A stretch of 64,000 nucleotides of DNA from Rahnella woolbedingensis (GTDB taxonomy: Bacteria > Pseudomonadota > Gammaproteobacteria > Enterobacterales > Enterobacteriaceae): positions 1 through 64,000 of the forward strand of contig NZ_RAHH01000007.1 in NCBI RefSeq assembly GCF_003602095.1. Direction: 5' to 3'. Below the pieces are notes generated by a model. It saw only the letters and a list, made by a program, of their open reading frames with translations, had not been told where the DNA came from and ran no database searches. The position numbers and the translations under genes are program-made. Of the stretch, positions 1-9,657 are shown in pieces (positions within the stretch are counted from its first letter, which is position 1; every line of letters starts with the position of its first letter).

Positions 1-305
1 GACCTGGCCCGTCTGCTGACGCAGGAGTAATCTGGGCACCGGAGTGGAAGCTTCATCAGGGTAAAAATGGAATCAATAAATCCCTGCGCGGCGCGCAGCG
101 TGAGGCGAAAGATGCGTTTGAGCATCAGTACGGTGGTAATAGCGAGCTGAGAATAACGTTGCGGACGACCACGTGAAGACGTGTTGGGCCCGACATATCA
201 GGCCTGAATGGCCGACTCATCAAGCCAGAATGTCGGTGAGCCCCGATTGATGAGTGCCTTGCTGTAGGTAGCCCAGTTGGTGATTTTGAACTTTTATTTT
301 GCCAC
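1..305 (-). pseudogene. IS903-like transposase, N-terminal part with two in-frame stops
   Basis: Reading leftwards from a GTG at 305 the frame resembles the IS903 transposase start (KFKITNWATYSKALINRG, then FWLDESAIQA, SSRGRPQRY, and FRLTLRAAQGFIDSIF), continuing in frame to the window edge. Codon 4 is TAA where IS903 has Gln, and a second stop, TGA, replaces the Trp of IS903's IQAW motif. The usual ATG start is GTG. No frameshift is seen in the 100 codons available. With two nonsense codons near its start the gene cannot make a full transposase from this end, so the copy is presumably immobile unless it is helped in trans. The rest of the gene is outside the window. Confidence 0.85.
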
Positions 306-382
306 GTGATATCGCTGCAGGATTAGGAGCGTGGTGATCTGATCCTGACTACGGCCAAAAGTTCGATTTATTCAACAAAGCC
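1..382 (-). mobile_element. Truncated IS903-like (IS5 family) insertion sequence end
   Basis: The outer 18 bases at 365-382 read, on the minus strand, GGCTTTGTTGAATAAATC, which is the terminal inverted repeat known from IS903. Inside it, on the minus strand, lies the N-terminal part of an IS5-family transposase, described separately. The other end of the element lies to the left of the window, so its full length and target duplication cannot be checked. The element ends only 23 bases from the stop codon of the presumed Rhs immunity gene, so whatever once followed that gene has been displaced or deleted. The identification rests on remembered IS903 sequence. Confidence 0.85.
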
Positions 383-405
383 ATTCAGGATGTCATTGTT
401 GCTAC

Positions 406-843
406 TTATAGATGAGTAAGAGGTAATGAATACAGCATATGATAACCTTCGTACTGGTAAACTAGTAATTTCTTATTTTTGGGAAAAATAAAATACACAT
501 CATCTTCAAAAAGATATTCACCGAAAGTATCATAATAGTTAGAAACATACGCAGAAACTTCTGATGACTTTAGATGAAAAACTCCTTTACATTGGGAGTA
601 TGATATATCACAAATTATATACACATCAGATTCCAGATACAGAGATCCATTTATAATAGCAAAAACCCCCTCATCGTTAAAATGCTGCCAGCCATTGATT
701 CTCTTACAATATAATGGTTTATTTTTTTCAGAGTGACTAATATTTGCCAACTGCCTTGGTTCACATCCAATCACATTTTTTAATACTCTACTGGACTCAT
801 CCCAATTTAGTATCCGAAAGTTAGAATTTCCCATCATATACAT
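406..843 (-). CDS. Presumed immunity protein for the adjacent Rhs toxin
   Basis: A small AT-rich gene of 145 codons lies directly after rhs on the same strand and overlaps its end by 23 bases. I do not recognise the family. The chosen ATG at 843 has a GAGGG Shine-Dalgarno motif 5-6 bases upstream; an earlier in-frame ATG at 894 and later ones at 837 and 834 are possible. The product has no signal peptide or clear membrane segment, is rich in Tyr, Asp and Glu, and has a C-terminal half with hydrophobic strands (around VYFIFPKNKKLLVYQY). Rhs effectors are regularly followed by a cognate immunity gene that protects the producer, so position, size, overlap and base composition (much more AT-rich than gyrA) support that role. 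The function is inferred from context only. The stop is close to a truncated insertion sequence. Confidence 0.7.
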   Translation of the reverse strand: MYMMGNSNFRILNWDESSRVLKNVIGCEPRQLANISHSEKNKPLYCKRINGWQHFNDEGVFAIINGSLYLESDVYIICDISYSQCKGVFHLKSSEVSAYVSNYYDTFGEYLFEDDVYFIFPKNKKLLVYQYEGYHMLYSLPLTHL

Positions 844-3800
844 CTCTGCCCTCAATAAATATTTTGTCCTTAACAGGGTAACGTCTCCCATCATAGTCTC
901 GTATAGTCACGTGAGGACCTTCATTAGTATTAGCATGTCCATAAGGATTCCATTCTATTTTTCGTTTTCCGTCGCTGCTTTGATACCAATCAGGTTTGTA
1001 ATTATCAAACGAATCAAGATTACCCCCCGCAGCCTTTTCCGCTTCAGCAAGTAAATCATCCTGACTACTTACATAACGCCGAATAACGTCATTTCCTGCT
1101 GAATTTTTCCTTGTTTCACAACAATCCTTCCCAGCCAGCCCCAGCGGATCAACCCACCCCAGCGGGTTATGCACATACCCGTAAGGATTAATCCCCCCAG
1201 CCAGCCCTATCGGGTCCGGGATCAGGTATTGCCCTGTCTCGCTATCATAGTAACGATGGCGGTTGTAATGCAATCCCGATTCTTCGTCGGCGTATTGTCC
1301 GGCGAAGCGCAGGTTACAGCTCAGTTTATCATCGTTGGCCGCCGGTCGGTAGCGGGTGGCGTCTCCCCACGTGCTCAGCCGGCTGGCCCAGGCGACATCC
1401 CCTTTCTCCGTCAGTAATTCACGCGGCGTCCCCATGTGGTCGCTGACCACATAATGCAGCTGGCCTTTTTCACGGCGTGCGGCGGGCGTTAATGCCCCCG
1501 GTTCATACAGCCAGTGAATGCTTTCTTCATACGCCGGGGTGCCGTCGGCATAAACCGGCGTCTCTTCGATAAGCTGATCGCCGCTCCATAAATAATCATA
1601 ACCCGCCAGTTTGCTTCGCGTGGTCTCCTGACGTCGCTTACTTATCCGCCGACCAAAAGCGTCATAGCGGTAGTGCCACTGCTCGCCGTCCGGGGTGACA
1701 AGGCCGCGCATCTGGCTGTTGGCGTCCCAGCGGTAGCGCCACACCTGCGGGCGATATCCCGGTATTTCGGTGCGCTTTTCCGCCAGCCTTCCGACGCTGT
1801 CGTAACGGTATTCCCCGTTGCCACGGCGGATAACCCGGCCTGCCTGTCGCGTCTGATTGCTCCGCTCCGGCGGAACATCATCATCACCCCGGCGCTGCTG
1901 ATGCCCGATAATGTTTAAAGCGGCGTCGTACTGGAACAGCTCCAGCAGAGGCCGGGTGCCTTTTTGTTCGGCATGAACTATCTGATCGTTACTGTTGACG
2001 TGATAGTACGACGTCCCCCAGCGGCTATCGTCGATGCGCTTCACGTTATAGGCGCCGTCGTACGCCCAGCGACGGTTTATTGCAGAGTTCCGGCCTGCCG
2101 TTTGTGCCTCCAGCATCCCCGTCGGGGAATACCCCTGAGACTGTATAAATCCCGCCGCAGTATGACGCTGGTTCTCGCGTCCCAGTTTGTCGTATTCCAT
2201 CTGCAACGGTGCAAAATCCCCCGCCTGCAAGCGGGTCAGCCTGCCGCTGACGTCGTACTCGTAAGCAAGTTTGCCGGTAGCCGTGCTGCGGGAAACCGGC
2301 CGGCGCGTTTGTTCGTCGTGTTGATGCACCACTTCACGCCCGTTAAGGCGTTCGCACGTCACATCACCTGCGGCGTTGTACTCAAACTCCACCGTCGCAT
2401 CATCAGTTTGCGCCAGAATGAGCCGGCCCTGAGGGTCGTACGCATAGACCGTGGTGGCGAGCAGCGAAGACTGTTTTGCCTCTTCCTGCCAGATGTCTTC
2501 GCGCAATAACTCATCGCGCACCGACCACTGCCAGCGCACCACGCGACTATCGGCATGACGCGCCAGGATCCGACGTCCGGCTGCGTCATAACGGTAGTCG
2601 GTGACGCGACCGGTGAAATCAGTTTCGCGAGCCAACTGCCCGGCGGCGTCGCGCTCGTAATGCCAGATGTCGCCGGTGGCGTTAGTCACCTGATTCAGCC
2701 GGGTCAGCGAATCGTAGGCAAAATGGAGCTGATGGCCGTCCGGCCGGGTCAGTGTGTGCAGCAAATCGAACGCGCCGTAGGTGTAACTCGTCGTTTTCCC
2801 TTCGCCGTCGGTTACGGTGGCCGGACGCCTTTCCCCGTCGTAGCTCGTTCGCTGCGTCACCCCATCGGGCAAATGAACGGCTGTCACGCTGCCCTGCAAA
2901 CCCGCGTGCTCCTCGCTAAGGGTATAGCGGGTGGTCTGCCCCAGTGCATCGGTGGCGCTTTGCAGGCGCCCAAAAATGTCCTGAGATAAGTGGGTTGTCG
3001 CCTCATCCGGGGCAATCATCTGGCTAAGCTGGTGTGACGCATTCCAGACGTAGCGCTGCGTTGCGCCATCAGGCCGGATATCCGCAGTCAGCAGCCCTTG
3101 CTGACTGTATTCAAAATGCTCAACCCGCCCCTGCGGATCGGTCTGGCTGAGCGTTTTTCCCTGCGCATTACGGGTGAATAACCACTCGCCGCCGTCGGGT
3201 TGGGTCAGGCGGATAACCAGCCCGTGTTCATCGTAATGATATTGCGTGACGTCGCCGCCCGCGCGGTAGACGTGAGTGATCAGCCCTTGCGGATTGTGGC
3301 GGTAACGGGTTTGCCGGCCGAGCGGGTCGGTTTCACTGACTTTATTGCCCCGGTCCCAGCGCGTTTGCGTGACGCGCCCAAGCGGATCTGTTTCACTTGT
3401 GACCAGCCCGAAAACGTTGTACTCAAAAAGCGTTCTGCCGCCTTCGCTGTCGAGATACGTGGTGGTGCGATTAGCGTCGTCGTAGATGAAGCGATCACGG
3501 TAATAACCGCCTTCCGCCTGCGTGCTGGTTACGCGGCCTTTGGCATCATATTGAACGCTGACGTCGGTTTTATCCGTGTCACGCCAGCGGGTCATGAAGC
3601 CGCGCGTGTCGTACTCGTGATACAGATGCGTGAACTGAAAAGTGTCGCAATCGGCGAGCAGGCCGGCTTCAGTGTAATGGCACTTTGCCAGCCAACGGCG
3701 TTCAAGGCCGTCCACCCTTAAGATTTTGGTGAGTTTCTCGTCTCGCCATTCCAGCTCGACACGGTAGCCGTCGCTGTGCATCAGGGCGGTCAGATGATCG

Positions 3801-5098
3801 TTCTGATAAGCAAAGTTGATATGATTGCCAGCGCGGTCGCGCAAGGAGGAAAGCCGGCGACGATTGCCAGGCTGCGGGTCGAAACACAGCGTCTGTTGCG
3901 TCCGTAGATTGAAGACAAACAGGCTACCGCTGCGGGAACCGGAAAGACGCAGATGGGCCTGGTGCAGGTTTATCCCCTCAACCCGATCTTTTTCAGCGGA
4001 GGAATAGTAACTGAGCGCCGAACCTTCTTCGGTGGTGAAATGGATTTCTTTATCATCAAGCAACAATGAATGGGACCAGTTATCCGCCCACTTATTACCG
4101 AAAACGCCGCTGGCGGATGCGCGGGAACGATAAACCCGGTTTAGCCTGAGTGGCAGCGTACCGGGCAGGTCAATAACTTGCAGATTTTGCAAAAAATCGC
4201 CGGTCGCAACGTCAACAGGTTCGCCTTTGACACTGCATGTATCGCTGAAATTGCCCTCTTTATTGTCAGAAACCGTAGGGTCATCGTGTTTGCTGGTGGA
4301 GGCTTTACCGTCGCCGTCGGTTTTAAATTTGACCTTGCCACCGTCGCTAAAACTGGCAGGACGTGGCGGATAGGAGTTAGCAGAAGGAACAGAGTTTTCT
4401 TTGGTAACCACCCTGCCAGATTTTTTCTTTTTTTTACCACTGACCGCACCACCGATAACAATAGCTGCAGCCATAAAAACATAATCATTCTCCATGGCCT
4501 TCTGAAAACCTTTCAACGTATTCGGGCCAGCTGATTGTGCAATGACTTCATAAGACTCTGGACTGCCGTTTCGAAGCGCACCAGCCGCCAGAAATGCACC
4601 GAACCATACACTGTCAGGTAGCGTCCCCTTATTCCTATCGTCAGATTCCTTTTCTTCTGAGGTTTCCTTTTCCACTGCTGAGCTGATTTCGTCCACCGCA
4701 ATATTGGGAGTTGGCGGCTGACCGACGATTATTCCGGTGGTGTTTTTATCATTCATCCAGAATTTATCGCCGTGGCGCAGTATAGGTTTACCGCCCACAC
4801 TTACGGTCTGGCTGTGTTCCATCGGCTCGCATTTGTCACCCACGGTACCGCTTTTTATGCCTTTCGCGACGCCGGGTTCATCCCCTTGGGTGGTGGGGAT
4901 AAAACTTTGGTCCAGTACGACGACCGGACAACCATTGGCTTTGACCTTTTTAACCTCCTGCACCGCATTGCCCAGGCTTGCGGTTACCTGATAAGGAATG
5001 GGCGGCGTAGAGGGGCCCATCGGGGTTTTACAGACATCCGGGGACAGGCAGACCACCATCCACCGCCCGTCTTTACGCGCCATATAATTCTCAGCCAT
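821..5098 (-). CDS. rhs: PAAR-like (DUF4150) Rhs polymorphic toxin, probable T6SS effector
   Basis: A 1425-residue protein. Residues about 15-127 form a PAAR-like DUF4150 domain (SPDVCKTPMGPSTPPIPYQ), the type that caps the type VI secretion spike. A short hydrophobic stretch is at 207-220, followed by a Lys run. From about 280 to 1320 there are many YD/Rhs repeats (YDAAGR and similar), ending in the conserved core junction (YDSETGQYLIPDPIGLAGG, then NPLGWVDPLGLA). The last 103 residues, coded by the AT-rich stretch 821-1132, are the variable toxin tail. I cannot assign it; it contains EWNPYGHANTNEGPHV and ends IFIEGRDVYDGKF. The start at 5098 is chosen because AAGGAGGTG lies 8 bases upstream; an earlier ATG at 5194 would overlap the adaptor gene deeply. 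The gene overlaps the upstream DUF2169 frame by 8 bases and the immunity gene by 23, which indicates one transcription unit. No T6SS structural gene is in the window. Confidence 0.9.
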   Translation of the reverse strand: MAENYMARKDGRWMVVCLSPDVCKTPMGPSTPPIPYQVTASLGNAVQEVKKVKANGCPVVVLDQSFIPTTQGDEPGVAKGIKSGTVGDKCEPMEHSQTVSVGGKPILRHGDKFWMNDKNTTGIIVGQPPTPNIAVDEISSAVEKETSEEKESDDRNKGTLPDSVWFGAFLAAGALRNGSPESYEVIAQSAGPNTLKGFQKAMENDYVFMAAAIVIGGAVSGKKKKKSGRVVTKENSVPSANSYPPRPASFSDGGKVKFKTDGDGKASTSKHDDPTVSDNKEGNFSDTCSVKGEPVDVATGDFLQNLQVIDLPGTLPLRLNRVYRSRASASGVFGNKWADNWSHSLLLDDKEIHFTTEEGSALSYYSSAEKDRVEGINLHQAHLRLSGSRSGSLFVFNLRTQQTLCFDPQPGNRRRLSSLRDRAGNHINFAYQNDHLTALMHSDGYRVELEWRDEKLTKILRVDGLERRWLAKCHYTEAGLLADCDTFQFTHLYHEYDTRGFMTRWRDTDKTDVSVQYDAKGRVTSTQAEGGYYRDRFIYDDANRTTTYLDSEGGRTLFEYNVFGLVTSETDPLGRVTQTRWDRGNKVSETDPLGRQTRYRHNPQGLITHVYRAGGDVTQYHYDEHGLVIRLTQPDGGEWLFTRNAQGKTLSQTDPQGRVEHFEYSQQGLLTADIRPDGATQRYVWNASHQLSQMIAPDEATTHLSQDIFGRLQSATDALGQTTRYTLSEEHAGLQGSVTAVHLPDGVTQRTSYDGERRPATVTDGEGKTTSYTYGAFDLLHTLTRPDGHQLHFAYDSLTRLNQVTNATGDIWHYERDAAGQLARETDFTGRVTDYRYDAAGRRILARHADSRVVRWQWSVRDELLREDIWQEEAKQSSLLATTVYAYDPQGRLILAQTDDATVEFEYNAAGDVTCERLNGREVVHQHDEQTRRPVSRSTATGKLAYEYDVSGRLTRLQAGDFAPLQMEYDKLGRENQRHTAAGFIQSQGYSPTGMLEAQTAGRNSAINRRWAYDGAYNVKRIDDSRWGTSYYHVNSNDQIVHAEQKGTRPLLELFQYDAALNIIGHQQRRGDDDVPPERSNQTRQAGRVIRRGNGEYRYDSVGRLAEKRTEIPGYRPQVWRYRWDANSQMRGLVTPDGEQWHYRYDAFGRRISKRRQETTRSKLAGYDYLWSGDQLIEETPVYADGTPAYEESIHWLYEPGALTPAARREKGQLHYVVSDHMGTPRELLTEKGDVAWASRLSTWGDATRYRPAANDDKLSCNLRFAGQYADEESGLHYNRHRYYDSETGQYLIPDPIGLAGGINPYGYVHNPLGWVDPLGLAGKDCCETRKNSAGNDVIRRYVSSQDDLLAEAEKAAGGNLDSFDNYKPDWYQSSDGKRKIEWNPYGHANTNEGPHVTIRDYDGRRYPVKDKIFIEGRDVYDGKF

Positions 5099-6341
5099 GA
5101 GCGGGCACCTCCTTGTTGTTTGTCCCTGCTGGCATTGAAAAACCGAACAGCTTTTCCAGCAGTTTTTCAGGTTCAGTTTCGTATCGCGCTTCAATTACCC
5201 GAACCGGCGCGGCTACGGGCAGCAGAAAACGCCAGCAAAGTGTGACTTCGAGTTTGTCGGCGTCGACGTGTAGCGTGTCGAGATTCATTGCGTGGGGAAG
5301 CAGCATTCCGTCATTCATGCGCAGCAGAACGAACGCCTCGTGGCCGGGGAGAGAGAAACGTATTTCGCCCTCAGGGGAAAAACCCTGCAACGCCACAGAC
5401 AGCGGTAACCTGGGATAGGGTATTTGCTGGTCAGCCGGCGCAGCGTTCCAGTAGTGAAAATCAAAATCATGAGGAAGATTGGGATGTCTTTCTTTCAGCC
5501 ATACATCGTCGTAAGTGCCTGCTTTGCTCAGGCGCGGTTGCCAGGCGCGCCCGGTAAAACCTAATCCGGCAGGCTGGAATTGCGGTGCCGATAAGTCTGC
5601 ATTACCGCTGATCATTGAGGCGAAATCCGCAGCGGTTATCGGATAACGGGGATCGGTGATTTGCGGTGCAGGATACCGGTCAGGGCGTTTCACCCGCGCG
5701 TACCAGGCGGTAATAAATCCTTTACCAAGCGGATTACCCTAGCAGACCTTATGCGCCAGCGGTGCATGTTCTGAATCCGGATGACCGACTTTCTGAATAT
5801 CAGTCAGACGGTCGGCTTTGGGAACAGAATCAGCACCGTCTTCCTTTTCATCAATTCTGCACTCGCCGCCGAATGCCGCCTCCCAAATAACCGGCTGATG
5901 AATAAATGGTTCAGGCTGCGTTATTGACCATGAGTTCGTTATTTCATTTTTTTGGAAATAACATTTTCCGGTAATGTTTAATTGTTTTTCTAAAAGAGGA
6001 ACACCGCTGGCATTATTAATAATCACATTAACGTTTTTACTTACTACAGGTGCTAATTCCTTTGCGCAAGCCGTTCCATTAATAATGACATCGCAGGCAG
6101 GTTTAAACGGTGAGAGATCGCTTTCTTCGATAACTGAGGATTTATTTACTGCGCCCTGATACTCATCCTGAGCGCAGAGCCTTACTGCATCATCGTCCCG
6201 CACCCTGACGCGATAGCCTCCGCGGCCATCCGACTCCAGGCGGTAACCCACCTTCATCACGATAACGTAGTTTTCATTATCTTCCCGATCAAGCATCCGG
6301 AATTGCATCGCCGCAAAGGGCGTCAGATTACGAAATTCCAT
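5091..6341 (-). pseudogene. DUF2169 T6SS effector adaptor, interrupted by one amber codon
   Basis: Two halves lie in the same reading frame, 5739-6341 and 5091-5738, separated only by a TAG at 5739-5741. Reading through gives about 416 residues, from MEFRNLTPFAAM through PVIWEAAFGGE to NPLGKGFITAWYARVKRPDRYPAPQ, matching the layout of DUF2169 proteins. These are commonly encoded just upstream of DUF4150/PAAR effectors and are thought to help load them on the VgrG spike. The downstream half has no credible start (GTG at 5693 without a ribosome site). No frameshift or second stop is seen, so the lesion looks recent, or is a sequencing error, or is suppressed in a tRNA suppressor background. The stop overlaps the rhs start by 8 bases. 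Upstream, 6342-6572 is AT-rich and presumably holds the promoter, but I see no clear -35/-10 pair. Confidence 0.8.
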
Positions 6342-6572
6342 TTGTGGCTTCTTCCTTAAACATTCATCTTAAAAAGATGAAGCTTTATTAACGCCATAGA
6401 AAATGATGTTAATAGTAAAAGGATTTAATCCATTTCAGGAGAGCGAATGACATAAGCAGAGAATAAATAGCACTAATTATGCAAATACCGCAAACATTAA
6501 AACAGCCCGTTATATAATGAGGGTTATTATTATTTATGAGCTGAATATCAGACGCTATTAAGGAGAGTAAAT

Positions 6573-6604
6573 AAAAAAGGCATAACACGTTGCCATGTTA
6601 TGCC
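6573..6604 (-). terminator. Rho-independent terminator after gyrA
   Basis: On the minus strand a 9-bp perfect stem (GGCATAACA with TGTTATGCC, 8-base loop) is followed by six T. It lies about 140 bases beyond the gyrA stop, with a palindromic repeat between them, and reads in the gyrA direction, separating gyrA from the Rhs module. Confidence 0.85.
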
Positions 6605-6610
6605 CTTTAC

Positions 6611-6720
6611 CCTTCATACTTGAAATTGCCTTTGCGTTAGCTTCACTTTTTCACCCGAATCACTGACCAACGTCAGCTCATCGGGATTCACTCGCTTGCT
6701 GCCTTAATGCAATTCCAATT
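6611..6720. repeat. Palindromic intergenic repeat, copy 1 (gyrA 3' side)
   Basis: An imperfect palindrome about 110 bp long sits between the gyrA stop and its terminator. On the minus strand it contains AGGCAGCAAGCGAGTGAATCCC, an inner stem GCTGAC/GTCAG(T) with loop GTTG, and outer arms GGAATTGC and GCAATTTC. A second copy with the same skeleton lies between nuoF and nuoG (37523-37647). The inner stem there is GCTTAC/GTAAGC, so the sequence differs while the pairing is kept. This looks like the mobile palindromic repeats I remember from intergenic regions of Yersinia, Serratia and related genera; the family name is not certain. Confidence 0.7.
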
Positions 6721-6746
6721 ACTTTGGGTTCTCAAACTAAGAAAAC

Positions 6747-9398
6747 TTATTCTTCTTCGTCGTCAGCTGGCTGATCGTCTTCACTTTCTGCGTCGTCTGG
6801 CAGGTCGGCTGCTTGTGCCGCTTCCAGTTCGCCCGCTTCGGTGGCTACGCCATCCAGCTCTTCATCTTCTACCGGTTCTGCAACACGTTGCAGGCCGACC
6901 ACGTGCTCATCGTCTGCGGTACGGATAAGCGTCACACCCTGGGTGTTACGGCCAACAGTACTCACTTCAGAAACACGGGTACGCACCAGCGTACCGGCGT
7001 CGGTGATCATCATGATCTGATCCGCTTCATCAACCTGGATCGCGCCAATCACTGGTCCGTTACGCTCGCTCACTTTGATCGAGATAACGCCCTGCGTTGC
7101 GCGGGATTTGGTTGGATATTCGGCAGATTCAGTACGTTTACCGAAGCCGTTTTCAGTCACAGTCAGAATACAACCGTCACCGCGTGGGATAATCAGGGAC
7201 ACCACGCTGTCGCCTTCGCCCAGACGGATACCGCGAACGCCCGTCGCCGTACGGCCCATTGAGCGGACCGCTTCTTCAGAGAAGCGCACCACTTTACCGG
7301 CGGCAGAGAACAGCATGACTTCATCTTTACCATCAGTCAGGTCAACACCAATCAGCTCATCACCCTCGTTGAGGTTGATGGCAATGATGCCGGCGCTGCG
7401 CGGACGGCTGAAATCGGTCAGTGCAGTTTTCTTAACGGTACCGCTGGCGGTTGCCATGAACACATGGCGGCCTTCTTCGTACTCGCGTACTGGCAGAATG
7501 GCGGTAATACGTTCGTTTGGCTCAAGCGGCAGCAGGTTGACGATAGGACGACCACGGGCACCGCGGCTGGCTTCCGGCAACTGATAGACTTTCATCCAGT
7601 ACAAACGTCCGCGACTTGAGAACATCAGAATGGTGTCATGGGTGTTCGCCACCAGCAGACGGTCGATGAAGTCTTCTTCTTTAATACGTGCTGCTGACTT
7701 ACCTTTACCGCCGCGACGCTGCGCTTCGTAATCGGTCAGAGGCTGATATTTCACGTAGCCCTGATGCGACAGGGTCACTACAACATCTTCCTGATTGATC
7801 AGGTCTTCGATGTTGATATCAGACGTATTAGCAGTGATTTCGGTACGACGCGGATCGTTGTACTGATCGCGGATCGCTTCCAGTTCTTCACGAATGACTT
7901 CCATCAGACGGTCAGGGTTGGACAGGATGAACAGCAGCTCGGCGATTTGCACCAGCAGCTCTTTGTATTCATCCAGCAGTTTTTCGTGCTCAAGACCGGT
8001 CAGTTTCTGCAAGCGCAGATCCAAAATGGCCTGCGCCTGTTGTTCAGTCAGGAAGTATTTGCCGTCGTGAATACCAAACTGTGATTCCAGCCATTCCGGA
8101 CGCGCGGCGTCATCACCGGCGCTTGCCAGCATGGCAGAAACGTTGCCCAGATCCCATGAACGCGCGACCAGGCCCGCTTTCGCTTCAGCCGGCGTCGGTG
8201 CAGCACGGATCAGTTCAATGATCGGATCGATATTTGCCAGCGCGATCGCCAGTGCTTCGAGGATATGAGCACGGTCACGCGCTTTGCGCAGTTCGAAGAT
8301 AGTACGGCGTGTGACGACTTCACGGCGGTGGCGAACGAACGCAGACAGGATTTCTTTCAGACCGAGAATTTTCGGCTGACCCTGGTGCAGTGCCACCATG
8401 TTGATACCGAAAGAAGTCTGCAACTGCGTCAGGGAATACAGGTTGTTCAGAACCACTTCACCCACGGCGTCACGTTTGATTTCAATGACGATACGCATGC
8501 CGTCTTTATCAGACTCATCACGCAGCGCACTGATACCTTCAACGCGTTTTTCTTTCACCAGCTCGGCGATCTTTTCGATCAGACGGGCTTTGTTCACCTG
8601 ATACGGGATCTCGTGAACAATGATGGTTTCGCGGCCGGTTTTCGCATCCGCTTCCACTTCAGCGCGGGCACGGATATAAATCTTGCCACGGCCGGTACGG
8701 TAAGCTTCTTCGATACCACGACGACCGTTGATGATTGCCGCTGTCGGGAAGTCTGGCCCCGGGATGTGTTCCATCAGCCCTTCAATGCTGATGTTTTCAT
8801 CTTCAATGAACGCCAGACAACCATTGATAACCTCGGTGAGGTTATGCGGGGGAATGTTCGTCGCCATACCCACCGCGATGCCTGACGAGCCGTTAACCAG
8901 CAGGTTAGGAATGCGCGTTGGCATAACAGAAGGAATTTGTTCTGTGCCGTCATAGTTTGGCACGAAATCGACAGTTTCTTTTTCTAAATCTGCCAGCAAT
9001 TCGTGAGCAATTTTTGACATGCGGATTTCGGTGTAACGCATGGCGGCTGCTGAGTCGCCATCCACTGAACCGAAGTTACCCTGCCCGTCCACCAGCATAT
9101 AGCGAAGTGAGAAAGGCTGAGCCATACGAACGATGGTGTCATAAACCGCGGTATCACCGTGCGGGTGATATTTACCGATAACGTCACCGACCACACGGGC
9201 CGATTTTTTATAGGCTTTATTCCAGTCGTTACCGAGGACATTCATTGCGAAAAGTACGCGGCGGTGCACCGGTTTCAAACCATCGCGCACATCTGGCAAC
9301 GCACGTCCGACAATAACGGACATCGCATAATCCAAATAAGAGTTTTTCAGCTCTTCTTCGATGTTAATCGGTGTGATTTCTCTGGCAAGGTCGCTCAT
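6747..9398 (-). CDS. gyrA: DNA gyrase subunit A
   Basis: The breakage-reunion subunit of DNA gyrase, which with GyrB introduces negative supercoils using ATP. The protein has 883 residues and is highly similar to E. coli GyrA through its full length: N-terminal topoisomerase IIA domain with the catalytic Tyr at 122 in the [11 protein letters not shown] segment, then the C-terminal DNA-wrapping beta-pinwheel with the GyrA box QRRGGKG, and a long acidic tail ending in DDEEE. In the quinolone-resistance region residue 83 is Thr ([10 protein letters not shown]) and 87 is Asp; E. coli has Ser83. The start at 9398 is the usual [10 protein letters not shown]. The gene diverges from ubiG across a 259-bp gap. 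Confidence 0.98.
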   Translation of the reverse strand: MSDLAREITPINIEEELKNSYLDYAMSVIVGRALPDVRDGLKPVHRRVLFAMNVLGNDWNKAYKKSARVVGDVIGKYHPHGDTAVYDTIVRMAQPFSLRYMLVDGQGNFGSVDGDSAAAMRYTEIRMSKIAHELLADLEKETVDFVPNYDGTEQIPSVMPTRIPNLLVNGSSGIAVGMATNIPPHNLTEVINGCLAFIEDENISIEGLMEHIPGPDFPTAAIINGRRGIEEAYRTGRGKIYIRARAEVEADAKTGRETIIVHEIPYQVNKARLIEKIAELVKEKRVEGISALRDESDKDGMRIVIEIKRDAVGEVVLNNLYSLTQLQTSFGINMVALHQGQPKILGLKEILSAFVRHRREVVTRRTIFELRKARDRAHILEALAIALANIDPIIELIRAAPTPAEAKAGLVARSWDLGNVSAMLASAGDDAARPEWLESQFGIHDGKYFLTEQQAQAILDLRLQKLTGLEHEKLLDEYKELLVQIAELLFILSNPDRLMEVIREELEAIRDQYNDPRRTEITANTSDINIEDLINQEDVVVTLSHQGYVKYQPLTDYEAQRRGGKGKSAARIKEEDFIDRLLVANTHDTILMFSSRGRLYWMKVYQLPEASRGARGRPIVNLLPLEPNERITAILPVREYEEGRHVFMATASGTVKKTALTDFSRPRSAGIIAINLNEGDELIGVDLTDGKDEVMLFSAAGKVVRFSEEAVRSMGRTATGVRGIRLGEGDSVVSLIIPRGDGCILTVTENGFGKRTESAEYPTKSRATQGVISIKVSERNGPVIGAIQVDEADQIMMITDAGTLVRTRVSEVSTVGRNTQGVTLIRTADDEHVVGLQRVAEPVEDEELDGVATEAGELEAAQAADLPDDAESEDDQPADDEEE

Positions 9399-9657
9399 GG
9401 AGCTGCTATCCCTCTACTGATTATTCATGGCCGCTGCCCACGTAGGCATATATAGCGCAAAGGTGTAAAACTATACCACAAACCAGAGAAACGTGGAAAA
9501 CAACCGCCCCCTTTTGCGTACTATTATCCAACGTGATTCAAACCTTTGCGCAAACCCGTTCATTTCGTACAAACCTTAACCATAACGACAAAACTGAACC
9601 AAACCAGACGGAATATGTATAATCCGCTTATCAGGAAATAAGGAGTTCCACACGCTC

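Noticed and set aside
1673-3721. Several open frames of 60-180 codons on the plus strand opposite rhs
   Set aside because: They are antisense to a long conserved GC-rich coding frame and show no family motifs; a side effect of Rhs codon use.
5091-5693. Separate gene for the 3' half of the DUF2169 frame
   Set aside because: Its first codon would be GTG with no Shine-Dalgarno motif, and it continues the upstream frame across a single TAG; better seen as one interrupted gene.
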